Assembly: GCF_021462225.1 (NCBI RefSeq) | Contig: NC_061808.1 | Location: 23,907,119 to 23,971,118 of the forward strand | DNA length: 64,000 bases | Direction: 5' to 3' | Origin: Girardinichthys multiradiatus | Taxonomy: Eukaryota > Chordata > Actinopteri > Cyprinodontiformes > Goodeidae | Part shown: positions 30,246 to 42,299 of the stretch, piece by piece | Position numbering within the stretch: position 1 is the first letter of the stretch | Layout: each line of letters starts with the position of its first letter | Position numbers and translations under genes: made by a program | The notes under the pieces: model-generated | The model's input: the letters and a program-made list of their open reading frames with translations, nothing else | The model's database searches: none | Told to the model about the DNA's origin: nothing

Positions 30246-33200
30246 GGGAGGAGGGAAGGAGACGAACGAAATTAAAACTCAGTTCACCACACGGGAAGGC
30301 GTCTACAAACTCCTCACTCACTCTGAATACAGCCGTCCGAACAGGGTGCCTTTCAACTCGCAGGGCTCCAACCCCGTCAAGGTCTCCTTCGTCAATGTGA
30401 ACGACCAGTCAGGCAACGGCGACAGGATCTGTTTCAACGTGGGCCGGGAACTGTACTTTTACATCTACAAAGGCGTGAGAAAGGTAAACAATACTGACGG
30501 AGCCACCGCTGTCCGTGTGGACCCCAGCGACTGGGCGCCTTTAACAGGTGTCAGCTCTGCGGGCTGCTGTCAGTGAGGTGCGCAGGTTATCCAAACAACA
30601 AGGCCATGTAGCCGAGCCAGCTAAGTTAGAGACTAATTAGCATTCTAAGCTCACATCGTCACAGTGGTTTATGCGTCGATAAGAACCCACCAGCTGTTTA
30701 ATGTCTCCGTGACAAGCAGCGACACGAGATTTCAATTCAACTGGAAGATACAGGGAACCGCTTGGCGTGTCATATGATGCTTGTTTATCTTCGAAAAATG
30801 GACAAGTGGTGTTCACAGGGAAGAGGCAAAGTTTGTGATCCCGCGAGAGAACCAGCTAAGCGATCCTGATGTAAGCCACTGGACTGAAAGCGATGAGTAT
30901 TTGTTACTCTTGCTGTAATGATGTTCACAGTTAACTGTCAGGCTTTGAATGTAATGTATAGTGATCCAGTGTTTGCACACAGTCGTGCTTGGCCTTGTTA
31001 AACAGGGATGGTGTGTGTGTGACTGTCAGGCTGATGATGTGTTTTGTCTCTGAAGCAGCATCCTCTGTTGGCTATAAGAGCTCTGTTGTGGTTCTTTTAA
31101 CAAATGCATGAAATGTACGAGTGATCCACTGTGTTGGTACTATTTTTATCTTATGTATTGAAAAAGGACACTGTCCATGAGTAAACATAAGCTCAACAGT
31201 CAGATGTGCCATATTCAATTCAATTCAAATTCAATTCAAAAATACTTTATTAATCCCAAAGGGAAATTAAATGTTGTTATAGCTCATAGTATGAAGGTTT
31301 CTTCCAAGAGCTGTTGTAGATGCTGATGGCTGTGGGCAGGAAGGATCTCCTGTAGCGCTCCGTCTTACAGCAGATCTGAAGAAGCCTCTGACTGAAGACA
31401 CTCTGTTGTTGTAGGACAGTCTCATGAAGAGGATGCTCAGGGTTCTCCATAATGTTCTTCATTTTATGAAGAATCTGTCTTTCCACAATGATCTCCAGAG
31501 GAGTCCCCAGAACAGAACCAGCCTTTTTTATCAGCTTGTTGAGCTTTTTTAAGTCCCTGAAGAATATACCCATAGAGGGTTTTATGGATTTAGAGATTGT
31601 TTTGAATTTATAATGTTATTTGCCCAATAAGAGAAAGCTGACTGCCCAAAGGCTCTTTTCCTGTGTGGAATCTGGTTTACTTACTTCTCTTGCGAACAGG
31701 TTTTGATTTTGTTTAATTAAATTGTTCATTGAGGGAGGGCCCATTCTATGCGTGATTTTATATCCTTGTAAAATATCTAATTGTGGTATGCTGTTTCCTA
31801 AAACTTCAAACCTTCCTGTAGAATATGAATTTGAGTTTCTAAAATCTTGAAGCCTGTTTATATAGACTTCATATTGATTGTGTCAGGGAAGTTGTCAGAA
31901 TTCAAATTCAAAACGTTGAGGACCCAGTGTGCAAACTTGAGGTACACCTTGTCATGTATGTTAACACACTGTTTTCTATTAGTCAGAGAGGATTTCATCC
32001 ATGTAACCACATTAGCTGGAACCAAATTATGTTAACCCTCTCAAAGGCCTTCCTTAGGCACATAGAGATGGACCCTAATTTTTTACTGTAGAATAATAAT
32101 CAAGAATATGCATTGGTATTGTAGCTGGTGTATTTGGCAGCTTATTACTGTTTCACTTCTTCCTTTTCACGATCTGAACAAACTAGGAATATGAAATTAA
32201 ACTGTTAAAACTGATCTTTTAATTTTTCATAGTCAGTGACCATCTCTTTACCTCATTATTGTCAACGGTTTAGAAAATATCTCTAAAAGGTATTTGTTTT
32301 GTTGAAAATGGTTGTAAGATGTGACAGTTAGTAAAAGATATATTAAATTCTGAATCAATTCATTAGTCATTTACTTCTATCGCTGCATTTCATGCATATC
32401 AGGTGAGTGATGTCTGGACCTGGCTGTTTAAGAGAGGGCTGAGATGATTAATCAGTTGACGAACCTATGAGAGGACTTCTTGAAAGCTAAATAGTTTTCA
32501 GTTCATTCTCTAAGTTGTACAGGGCTTTAATATTGTATTTTCTTCTTTCATGTGTCTGAAGTCTCACAAATGGCAATAGTTTCGAGAATCTTTCTTGAAC
32601 TAATGTAGGGGAAAACATAAAGGAGAATGAAAAGTGAGGTTGCTACCTGAAAGCCAACTAAAAATCCACACAACCAGTGTGGATGTATTTTATTTATGTG
32701 TGTATCCAAACCTTTAAAATAGCAAGTGGGGACACGTCCGCTGTTTTGTGGACAGAAAATTCTACACATAGCTTGTTTTGAATAAATTGGGTTTAAGCAA
32801 TCTGAGTGTCTTTGTTCTTTTCTCAGGCTGCTGATCTCAGTAAACCTGTAGACAAGAGGATATACAAAGGCACGCAGCCGACATGTCACGACTTCAACCC
32901 ACTTACAGCGACAGCAGAGAGCGTCTCCCTGTTGGTGGGTTTCTCAGCTGGCCAAGTGCAGCTCATCGACCCAATCAAGAAGGAAACCAGCAAACTCTTC
33001 AATGAGGAGGTAGGTTTGCATCAACATTGTTTTAAATCATCGCTCAAGCTTCCCCCCCCCCTGCTGAAAACAAGTGGGTGTTTTTCCAAGTAGCTATGTA
33101 ATTCAACCAGAAAGAGGCTAACTATTCTTCAATTTTTTCTTCTACTTCTAGAGACTCATCGACAAGTCGAGGGTAACATGTGTACGATGGGTCCCTGGTT

Positions 33201-36200
33201 CAGAGAGCCTGTTCCTGGTGGCTCACTCCAGTGGCAGCATGTACTTGTACAATGTGGAAAACGCCTGTGGCACCACTGCACCTCACTACCAGCTCCTCAA
33301 GCAGGGTGACAACTTTGCCGTACACACATGCAAGAGCAAGTCGGCCCGTAACCCGCTGCTGCGATGGACGGTGGGCGAGGGGGCGCTGAATGAGTTTGCC
33401 TTCTCTCCAGACGGCAAGTTTCTGGCTTGTGCGAGCCAGGACGGCTTCCTACGAGTGTTCGGCTTTGACGCCGCAGAGCTCCACGGAACAATGAAGAGCT
33501 ACTTCGGTGGCTTGCTATGTGTGTGCTGGAGCCCCGACGGGCGGTATATCGTGGCAGGAGGGGAGGACGACCTGGTGACTGTGTGGTCGTTCTTGGACTG
33601 CAGGGTGATCGCACGGGGCCATGGTCACAAGTCGTGGGTGAGCGTGGTGGCGTTTGACCACTGCACCACTAGTGTTGAGGATGGGGAGCTGCCTGCTGAG
33701 TTCAGTGGAAGTGATGAGGACTTTCATGAGCAGATTCACTTTGGGGCAGGCAGAGAGAGGGCCAACAGCTCTCACTCTAGGCTTTCTAAGAGAAACTCTA
33801 CTGAAAGTAGGCCTGTCAGCGTGACGTATAGATTCGGCTCAGTGGGGCAGGATACTCAACTGTGTCTATGGGATCTTACAGAGGACATCCTTTTCCCTCA
33901 CCTCCCTTTGTCTCGCACAAGAACTCACACTAATGTGATGAGTGCCACAAGCCCTACAGCCACTGGACAAACAGTCACCACTGTATCCATCACCTCCACC
34001 ACCAATTCCAGTGGCACCAATGGTAAAGACAATGTGAGCGATAGTAGCGCCGGTGGCAACCCAGCTAATGCCCTTCCCGACCCCCTGCCCCGCTCTAACA
34101 GCCTGCCTCAGGCTACCAACCCAGCCGGAGGCAGCACCCCCAACAGCCACACGGGGAGCAGCTGCAGCAGCAGCAGCAGCAGTAAGGGCAACAGCATCAT
34201 CGACAGCGCCTTCATCTCCACCAAGTTTGCAACTCTGTCTCTTCACGACTCGCGGAAGGAGCGCAACGAGAAGGACCACAAGCGAAACCACAGCATGGGT
34301 CACATCAGCAGCAAGAGTAGCGACAAGCTCAACCAACTTAGCTCCTCGCGGACGGTGAAAGCCGAGGCAGCCAAGACTTTAGGCACGACGCTGTGCCCGC
34401 GCATGGAGGAAGTTCCCCTCTTAGAGCCGCTGGTGTGCAAGAAGATCGCCCACGAGAGACTCACTGTGTTAATCTTCCTTGAGGACTGTCTGGTCACAGC
34501 TTGTCAGGAGGGTTTCATTTGTACATGGGCAAGGCCTGGCAAAGTGGTGAGTTTACAGGCCTTTTGAGGCTAATTTCACTTGACAACACTAGATCGATGA
34601 TGGTTATAATAATTTGCTGTCATTCATCTATCCATCTGTCTGCCCGTCCATAAATCCATACAGATACGGATATATAGATATTGTTTTAACTAAACCCGCA
34701 GAATGTTTATGGATAGAGATGCACTAATAGGAAATTACTGGCAGATTTCTGATATTTTTCTTCAAATTTTATGCTGATTTAAGCCGATTCTGACCTTTCT
34801 TTAACAACTATAATTAACAGCAATAGAAAAAGAGGACTTTTATTTATTATTAATACTTATTTTAGGAGGAGAGATGAAAGAGGGTGTGGAGTTGAACTTA
34901 CCAGGGTCAATATAGAGAAATGCACATGAAATAAGTATCAGAAAACCCCTAAAAGAGTAAATCAGTCTTTGGGTGTATTCACATCAGGAAAGTCCTTTGG
35001 TCCGCTTGTTTGGTCCGGACCAAAAGCGAACTTTATTTTTTTCATTTGGTGCAGTTTGTTTTCACATTGTACTTTTTGCAAGTGAACTATTACTTGTAAA
35101 CAAAGCCACGCGGGTGACGATCATTGTTCCCATTGGACAGAAATGACGGGGGCGGGACAGAGCACAGACCCGGAAATTGAGGAAAACATCTGTAGACGTG
35201 CTGCGTGCAGCACCTCTGTTCTGCATATTTATGCCGTTATTTCAGCTGCAATATTATTATGAGAGTGAAGAGCAGCTCAGTCAACATAGATTTTGAGACG
35301 TTCCATTTATAATGTTGGAACCCCGTCGGAGAATGCGTGCTGAACGCCGACGTTCTCTACGTGCCTTGTCCCACAACAAGCCAGTAGTGTTGCTAAGCAA
35401 CACACAGCTTATCAGGTATGATTACAACACACACCTTTGCTACCGGCTACGGTGGCTTTTTATGTCCAAAGAAATGTACGCTTTTTGTAGTTGGTTCGGA
35501 TCGGGGCCGGTTTGTATTCAGACCATAAGCGAACCGAACCGCACCAGAGTCCGTTTGGAAGCGGACCAACCAAGACCACCTCAAAAAGTGGGTCTCGGTC
35601 CGGACCAAGGGGGGAAACGAACTCTGATCCGTTTAAAGCGGACCAAAAGTGGCAAGTGTGAATACACCCTTTGACCTGTGCCATATTTTTGCTTCTACTG
35701 AAGAAACTATACTTTGCTGAATTGCAGTGATCTGTTCTGTCTTGGTGCACTTTAGTGGGACTTGTCCAGAGTGTGTTTATAACAAGAAATCATGTACAGT
35801 AAGGATGAGCTTTTGCCTTAAATCCTGCATCCAGCTGCCTGCTCACTTGTAATCTCTACATAACCCGCTCGAATTTCAACTCTATCCAAATCAGCTCCTC
35901 GTTTGGTGAATCAGGTTGACCTTTATCCCTTTCCCTTCTCGTGGCCTTGGTCTTTTCATAAAACACATGAAGAGGACGAAAAAGGCATTTTAATCCAGCA
36001 TTGAAATGATTTGTGAAAGTTTTAAAGATAAGACAAAATGATTAGAGTTCAAATTTTGTATTGTCTTTAGCATCTTAATTCGGCGAATAGCACATTTATC
36101 ATTTCTAACTGTAAACATCTGTTTCTATGGATATTCCCTATAAAGCAGGGGTGCCTAAGTCCCGTCCTCAAAGCTACTTTTAGATGGATCCCTTCTCCAA

Positions 36201-36563
36201 CACATGCTAATTAAACATCTCTGTATGTTGTTTTTATTCATTGGTGTCCAACGCCAATCCTTGAGAGCTGGTTTTGTGCAGATATTAAATGAATACCTGC
36301 TCAAACGCAGCTGATTCAGATGGTTGAATTACATCCTCAGTATTTCATCAAGTTCCGCAGAGGCTTATTCATTCAAATTGGGTCTGCAGAACCAAGTAAA
36401 CATTTGAAACAACCAGAACAAGTGCCCTTGGGGACTGAATTGGACACCGCCAGTCGAATGTTATTCCCTGTTTTACGTTTGAGTAACACTGTCTATCTTT
36501 CTGCAGGGATTGTTATCATCTCAAAACAACCCGGCCAACTCTCCCAGCGGAACAGTAGTATAG
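30235..36563 (+). CDS. wdr20: WD repeat-containing protein 20
   Basis: WD40 protein that in vertebrates binds and activates the deubiquitinases USP12 and USP46. Coding exons: 30235-30483, 32827-33009, 33152-34546 and 36507-36563; all junctions are GT/AG and in phase 0. The joined product is 627 residues. It starts MAAEGGGKETNEIKTQFTTR and contains KKETSKLFNEE|RLIDKSRVTC across the second junction, WD-repeat text such as GALNEFAFSPDGKFLACASQ, SYFGGLLCVCWSPDG and GGEDDLVTVWSF, and a late repeat DTQLCLWDLTEDILFPH. A long Ser/Thr/Asn-rich insert (about 33930-34200) with a serine run from an AGC repeat makes it longer than the human protein. The last exon encodes GLLSSQNNPANSPSGTVV. If the final intron is retained, the protein ends VVSLQAF at 34567, parallel to the human VVSFNP form. 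The identity is secure. Confidence 0.95.
31210..31573 (-). mobile_element. 5'-truncated LINE with RT C-terminus, in wdr20 intron 1
   Basis: A minus-strand frame from 31573 encodes FFRDLKKLNKLIKKAGSVLG and later SFLPTAISIYNSS, the C-terminal part common to a fish LINE reverse transcriptase (Rex1/CR1-like; family uncertain). It is followed by the tail CCCTTTGGGATTAATAAAGT and a TTGAA-rich microsatellite. Only the 3' end is present. Confidence 0.7.
34975..35672. mobile_element. Non-autonomous DNA transposon in wdr20 intron 3
   Basis: The ends GGGTGTATTCACA and TGTGAATACACCC are exact inverted repeats, followed inward by inverted GGTCCG / CGGACC blocks. TTT flanks both ends, a possible 3-bp target duplication. 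A 120-residue open frame inside (35312-35674) has no known domain. Confidence 0.7.
36146..36462. mobile_element. Small MITE just before the last wdr20 exon
   Basis: The left end GGGGTGCCTAAGTCCCGTCC and the reverse of the right end (GGTGTCCAATTCAGTCCCC) are diverged inverted repeats; the interior has no coding capacity. It ends about 45 bp before the acceptor of exon 4. The type is inferred. Confidence 0.5.
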
Positions 36564-38480
36564 ACGCAGCATCGGTGCTGCTAATGGCTGATCCATGCCA
36601 CAGAGATGGGGATGACCAAGGCCACGCCCATGCAGTGGCTCTTCACACACGGTCTCACGACATTTGACCGTCTGTGTATGTTGACATATTCATCACTACA
36701 GTTACCCCAATGCTGTCCTCATGTTAAGGAAGCTGACGCTGGTTGGGGTTCAAAGGTTTTTATTGGAAGTTAAGAGTGTTTGACTGGCTCACTGTTGCAT
36801 CTTTGGTTATATCAAATTGTCTTGTCTGAAACTAACAAACTCTGATACCCAATCTCTTGTGCCTATAGATGTTTAAAGACTAGACACAGTGAAGAGACGA
36901 TGCCTCAACCCAACCATTTAGTTTGGGTCTAGTTCAGTACCTTGTTTGTTTGATGTATTCCAAGGTAGCAGGGAATAAGATCACTTCGAAGAGGCAGCAG
37001 CGTATCCCTGAAAGTAGTTCTCGTTCTTCCCTTAGACATATTAAAATATGAGGTATCACACTGAGTGAATTTTGCACATATTGCCCTTCCTTTCCTACCC
37101 GTTCAACAATTTCCCTGTTTTGAATTTGTGACGGCAGAACGCAGGCATCACTTTTTCCCACATCTCTTTTTGAAGCACTTGGAGGAAAAATAAAACGGCT
37201 TACTGTTGTTATCCGTCTCAAAGTTAGATGCTGCAATCAGTTTTTTATATGGAAAACAAATTCTTTGCACTTAATAGTTTTATTAGAGGAGAATGGCTTT
37301 ACATTTTTGGATTGTGTCAGGATTCTGAAAAGGTTAAGAAAAAAAACTTTGTATCTATTGAACATTTATTTTATTGTTTCAGATTAAACTGGCTCTGTAT
37401 TATATGTAAATATTGTACTGCAATGATTTATGGGTGAAATTAACATTAATACTCTAGTTCAAAGATTTCTCATTTCATAAAAATAGCGATATTTCTTATA
37501 CAGAAAGTCTAACATTAAAAGCAGTCTTGAATATGCAGGTGAACATGTTTTTTCCTGTTGTACATAAAGAGAATTCAGGTGTATTTTTATTAAGGCAGTG
37601 TTTGGTATTAGGAAACGTTTTTGAAATCCTCTCGTCTAACAGGTCGTGCTGTATGCTTGCTAGCCTGTCGCTGCAGGTTTTCTTTTACAACACAGACAGG
37701 TAGGAGCAGATGCGGCCATCACTCTGAGCTCAGGTAAACTACAGGAAGACTATTGCTGATACAATCCCCCCTCATTCAAAAGCCTTCGTCCCACCCTGGG
37801 AACATGCTTGTGAATTCACTTCAACAAGACTGACAAATGAGTTCTGCACACCGAGCTGAGGGCTGAGACTCTTGTAACAGTGAGTTTTTTTTGTTTGTTT
37901 TTTTCCTGAACTGATGCCGAACTCGTGAATAAACTTTTGACACTGTGATGAATTTCTGCTGACAAAACATCAACATTTGAAGGTGGTGTAGATGCGGGTG
38001 AGGGGGGATTTGTCACGCACCCACATAGGACTGAGGATTTTAACAGTGGGAGCCTTTTCCTTTATGTGACGCCTATTAAAACAACTTTGACAGAATACCG
38101 CATCCATTTGTGTGTCTTATTTCTCTGAAACAAGACTATGTCTACTTGCACTAAACTACTGTCGCACCCTTCTTGCTAAAAGACAAAGGTAAAATATACT
38201 ACCTGTCTAAATAAAATAAAGCACCTGCTGGATTTAACAAAGCCTCCCATTGGATTACTACTGCTTGGTTAATTATGTTACAACTGCAAACAAGATATTT
38301 AGCTCTAACTGATGCAACTAGTAGCTTTGTTTTTAAACAACCATGTCGGAAGACATCCTGTGGCTGTGGAAAGGGCGTCTATCTTGTGTAGAAGGGTCAA
38401 TGTATTGACATGCATCAAGCAAAGAAAACATCTCCAGAGACTCCAGAAATGATTTGGTTGGGTTGGGTTAAGAACTGTTC
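36564..38480 (+). other. wdr20 3' UTR and downstream flank
   Basis: Plus-strand AATAAA signals at 37189-37194 and 37928-37933 are candidate poly(A) sites. No other gene is supported. Confidence 0.45.
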
Positions 38481-39350
38481 ACTTTATTATTAAAAACTGG
38501 CCGGATAGTTGCGGACATCATTACAGAAATGTGGTAAGAAACAAGTCTTGAATGATCGTGATCGATAATCAAGTTTGTTGAAATTATAGCGTAAAATAAC
38601 CATCTGGATTCACGACTAACACATGCTCAATGTCAAGGGAACCTGAAGGACTGGGACTAAACAGAAACACACTTGGTTAGGCCAAGTTAGCAAGGCTAAT
38701 TAGAGAACACGGGCTGCAGTTTGATAGGGAGAATAATGATTAGAGTCTGAAGCAATGGAAGAAGGTCATGTGGTCTGATGAGTCCAGATCTAGCCTGTTC
38801 CAGAGTAATAAGAGACAGAGAAATACACCATTAATGTAATTTTTTTTTATTTCTTTTTCACATTACAATCACAAACTTCAATGGATTTATTATAACAAAT
38901 CCGAACCGTGACAAGCATTTGTATTTAGCTCCTCTCCCTTAATCAAACCTTTGTAGAACCACCTTTCACTGCTGTTACAGCTCTGAGACTTTTGGGGTGT
39001 CTGTTGCCCATTCTTCTTTGGAAATAGCGCAAGCTCACATTGAATAGGGAGGGCGTGTGACGTTTTTGAGTCTTTCCACAGATTCTGAAATTGATTTAAA
39101 TGTGAACTTTAACTGGGCCATTCTATTACATATACATGCTTTGATTCAAACCATTTCACTGCAGCTCTGGGTTGATGTTTAGGGTTGTACTGCTGGAATA
39201 TAAACCTCCTCTGTAGTCTCAAGTCTATAGTTCCTTTAGTTAATATGTACTGGGAACCATCATGCTGGAGACTGTCTGCACTCTCATGTGGTGTCAAGTC
39301 GATTAGGGAAAATCTTGCGTAATTTATACATTTAAAGGGATGCACCTGCA
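38481..39350. mobile_element. Two degraded Tc1-like fragments
   Basis: 38660-38815 contains decayed transposase text including a WKKVMWSDES-like segment on the plus strand. 38837-39345 resembles a Tc1-family sequence in the opposite orientation (antisense of transposase, CTTTAACTGGGCCATTCT and GCTTTGATTCAAACC). Frames are broken throughout and boundaries are approximate. Confidence 0.5.
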
Positions 39351-39699
39351 GAAGAGAGTGTTGGAGTGATGCCGGGTGCTCGTGAATCGGCTGTGTAGGG
39401 GGGAAAAAGCTTTTAGTTAGAGTGTAGCCATAATGTAATCATGTAGAATTTAAATAAAAGCTTGTTGCAGACATTTAATTAAAATCTCTGGAAACTATGT
39501 TACGTTTCATGATTGTGAACAATATAATCTTGTTTTATTGCAAGAGTGACACCCTGCCTCAGGTGTAATGCATGAGTAATATAATTCGAAATCACTTAAT
39601 AGTCACAGGGGACATGCTTTACGATGAGTGCATTAGGCTTCAGTGCTGTTAGTGCATTTTCCTAATTCCAAGCAGCATTTTTATATACAGTGACCTAAT

Positions 39700-39910
39700 A
39701 AAATCTCTTTATTTCAGCTATGATCCATTGGTGAAGGTCAGAACATAAATGGACCTTTTTTCAAAACAACAGACCACAGCAGTCTCCGCATTACTGCAGA
39801 CAAACTGTCTACCCATCTCCTTCTCCATCCTGCCATCACTCCTGAACAAGATGTCAAAATATGTAAACTCCTCCGCATGAGGCAGAGACTCAACCATCTT
39901 CCCTATAAAA
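39700..39910 (-). mobile_element. LINE reverse-transcriptase relic
   Basis: Minus-strand translation in shifting frames gives ILFRSDGRMEKEMGRQF and SAVMRRLLWSVVLKK, resembling a conserved C-terminal portion of fish LINE polyproteins. Frameshifts and stops make it a relic. Confidence 0.5.
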
Positions 39911-40804
39911 AGGACTGAAACCTCAGTGATAAAAACATTAAATGTATCCTTTCCATGTCTATTTTAAGAAAATCTTCAAAGCCTCTTTAAGGATACTCAT
40001 CCAATTTAGTGCCCACATTTTAGAGAGATGATGAAAACGAGTCTGCATCTACAAGACTTTAAAAATAAAGCAGTCACAAGCAACATTTTTTTAGAAACAT
40101 GTCCTTCCTCCTGTTCCAGTGTAGCAGAGAGCAGTATGGTTCTTCAATAGATGGCAGCATTGCTCAGAAAAGTCTCCATCACATGATCGAAAAATAGAAA
40201 ATCACTGCCCCAGTACATCATCCTGTTGTCTCAATTTCTTCCTTTCCCTTCACAGAAGCATTCTCATTGCTTCATCTATATTTTATATTCCAAATGGAGA
40301 ATAAAAAATAAAAAAAAAAACACTCCTCCATAATTTATTCATAATTGAGTCACTTTCTGAGGGAGCAGGAGCTCTCATCCCTCTAAATACGGCAGCCTGT
40401 GACAGGAGGTGTGATTAGCAGGCTGGATTGCCTCAGTCATCCTGTCAGGGTGCTGCTAAACGGCTCTGATTGACTGCCTGAGCTCCATTGGACTGCTCAC
40501 ATCTGTGCAGAGCAGGTATCAATCAGGACGGCTGATCCCTTCAACAAACAAACAGCATCAAGTGGAGTTTTTCATGCCTGGCTCCCCTGTCAAACACATT
40601 TAAATGGTTATATACAAACCAGGTCACTAGTTGTCCAGGGAATCTGGATAGCAACTGAACTAAACTATAAAGGATGTGTACAGCAGCAGTTAGAAAACTA
40701 CATACAGTCACCATGGGAATGAATGTCTCATTACAACTGGGGGTTTAAAGAAACATTTGAACCATTCTTTTTTCTTTGATGTTCAAAAACACAATTTAGA
40801 TGTA

Positions 40805-41760
40805 CAAGTTTGATTTTATTGTGGATTTCCTTAATCCTAGGGTGAAAATTAGACAACTGGCCTAAAATATTTACATTGACCCCACTAAGATGTCCCTTGG
40901 CAAATTGCAATTAAACCACAGAGGGTTTTGGAGACATCAACAAAGTCTGGTTGGATATTTTTAACTGAGTTTAGGTTGGGTGATTTCCAGTAGCCTAATG
41001 TCTAAAAACCAGTTAGCTTTGGGATCAGTGCCCTGTTGAAACTCCAAATTGTGTCCACATTTCAACAATCTGACTCACCTTCAGATGACATAAAATTGGT
41101 TAGAACATTAAGCTAGATGATGCGTCACCATCCACAGTGAAGCCAGTCACAGTAGACTGAGAGGGTGCTAATCAAATAAGAAGCCCCTGCTTCAAAATCG
41201 ACACCTTCAAGCTAAACTGATATTTGCAGCTGCCCGCGTGGAGAAGCCAAATGTCTTCTTGAGAAAGGTCTAAGGTCAGGCTAGACAAAAACTAAGTTAT
41301 GTGGCTTCATTTTGAAGAAGTATGTTTGGAGGAACCGAGGTGAAGCCTTCAAACCAAAGTACACTGTACCTCTACTAACTGTTAGGCATGGTGGTGGCAG
41401 CATTCTTCCGAGAGTCGATTGGATACCATAAAGAATAATCCAGGAAAATTGCCTCCAAACTCTTCAACTTAACCTCAAACAACTAGTTGTTTGAAATCTG
41501 GACACAGTTGTGTGTTTCAACTGAACAATGTTGCCAACCACATAAAAGATGGTTTTGTAACGGATAAAGCAAGCAACATTAAGCATAAGGACTAGCCCTG
41601 ATCTTAGCCCTTATTAAGAATCTTTGGAATACAGTATGTTTAAAATTAGGGTTAAAGGACAGAAAACCAACCAGTTTAAATGAGTTCCACTACTTGTAAA
41701 AAGTGGTCACATATCCAGTCAGAATTATGCAAAATATAATTTATGGTTTTTAGATAGCTT
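40805..41760 (+). mobile_element. Degenerate Tc1-like transposon
   Basis: The fragment GGCATGGTGGTGGCAGCATT at about 41384-41404 and the decayed text GCCCTGATCTTAGCCC...GAATCTTTGGAA near 41595-41630 are the positions where Tc1 transposases read HGGGSI and PDLNPIENLW. No intact frame remains. Confidence 0.5.
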
Positions 41761-42299
41761 GTTGTTTCTCTGCAACTTGCTAAGGAATATTTATCCAAAT
41801 ATTAGTAAGGGCATATACCATGTGGATTAGAGAAATGATCCACAATAAACTGAAACTTGAAACTATTTTCTGTTTTTAAAAATGTCTGAAGTTGTATATT
41901 TAAGTCATTAAACAATGAAGAAAGAACACACCAGATGCATCATTAAAAGCCCCAAATCAATATGACATTCATCCCCATTAGTAATGTATAAAAAGTCCTG
42001 ACCAGAACAGTATATGTTCAGGGAAACGGGCCCATCTTATAGCAAGTTTTTTCAGCTGAGACAGTTCAGCTTTATCAGCTTCTTGCTTTGTTAAAATGGC
42101 CTCATCTTCATGTCCCCTCACACTGACTCTTTTTTTTTTCTTTATGTAAAATGTATGCACATCAGCTAATAAACAACAAAGGCTCTTCTAAAAGCTGCCA
42201 GTAATGTGTTGGGATGACTTGACAATAAGATAATGTGTGAAAAAAAGGTGATGCATAAATGCATTTAATGACATTAATGTTGGGATTATGATAATTGAT

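Noticed and set aside
33866..34336. 156-codon minus-strand frame over wdr20 exon 3
   Set aside because: Shadow of the GC-rich wdr20 coding exon; alanine/valine-rich low-complexity product with no domain.
35312..35674. 120-codon frame as a possible gene
   Set aside because: Lies wholly inside a MITE with exact inverted ends, so it is not annotated as a host gene.
36320..36667. 115-codon frame overlapping the last wdr20 exon
   Set aside because: It overlaps a MITE and the wdr20 exon in a different frame; the real reading frame is 36507-36563.
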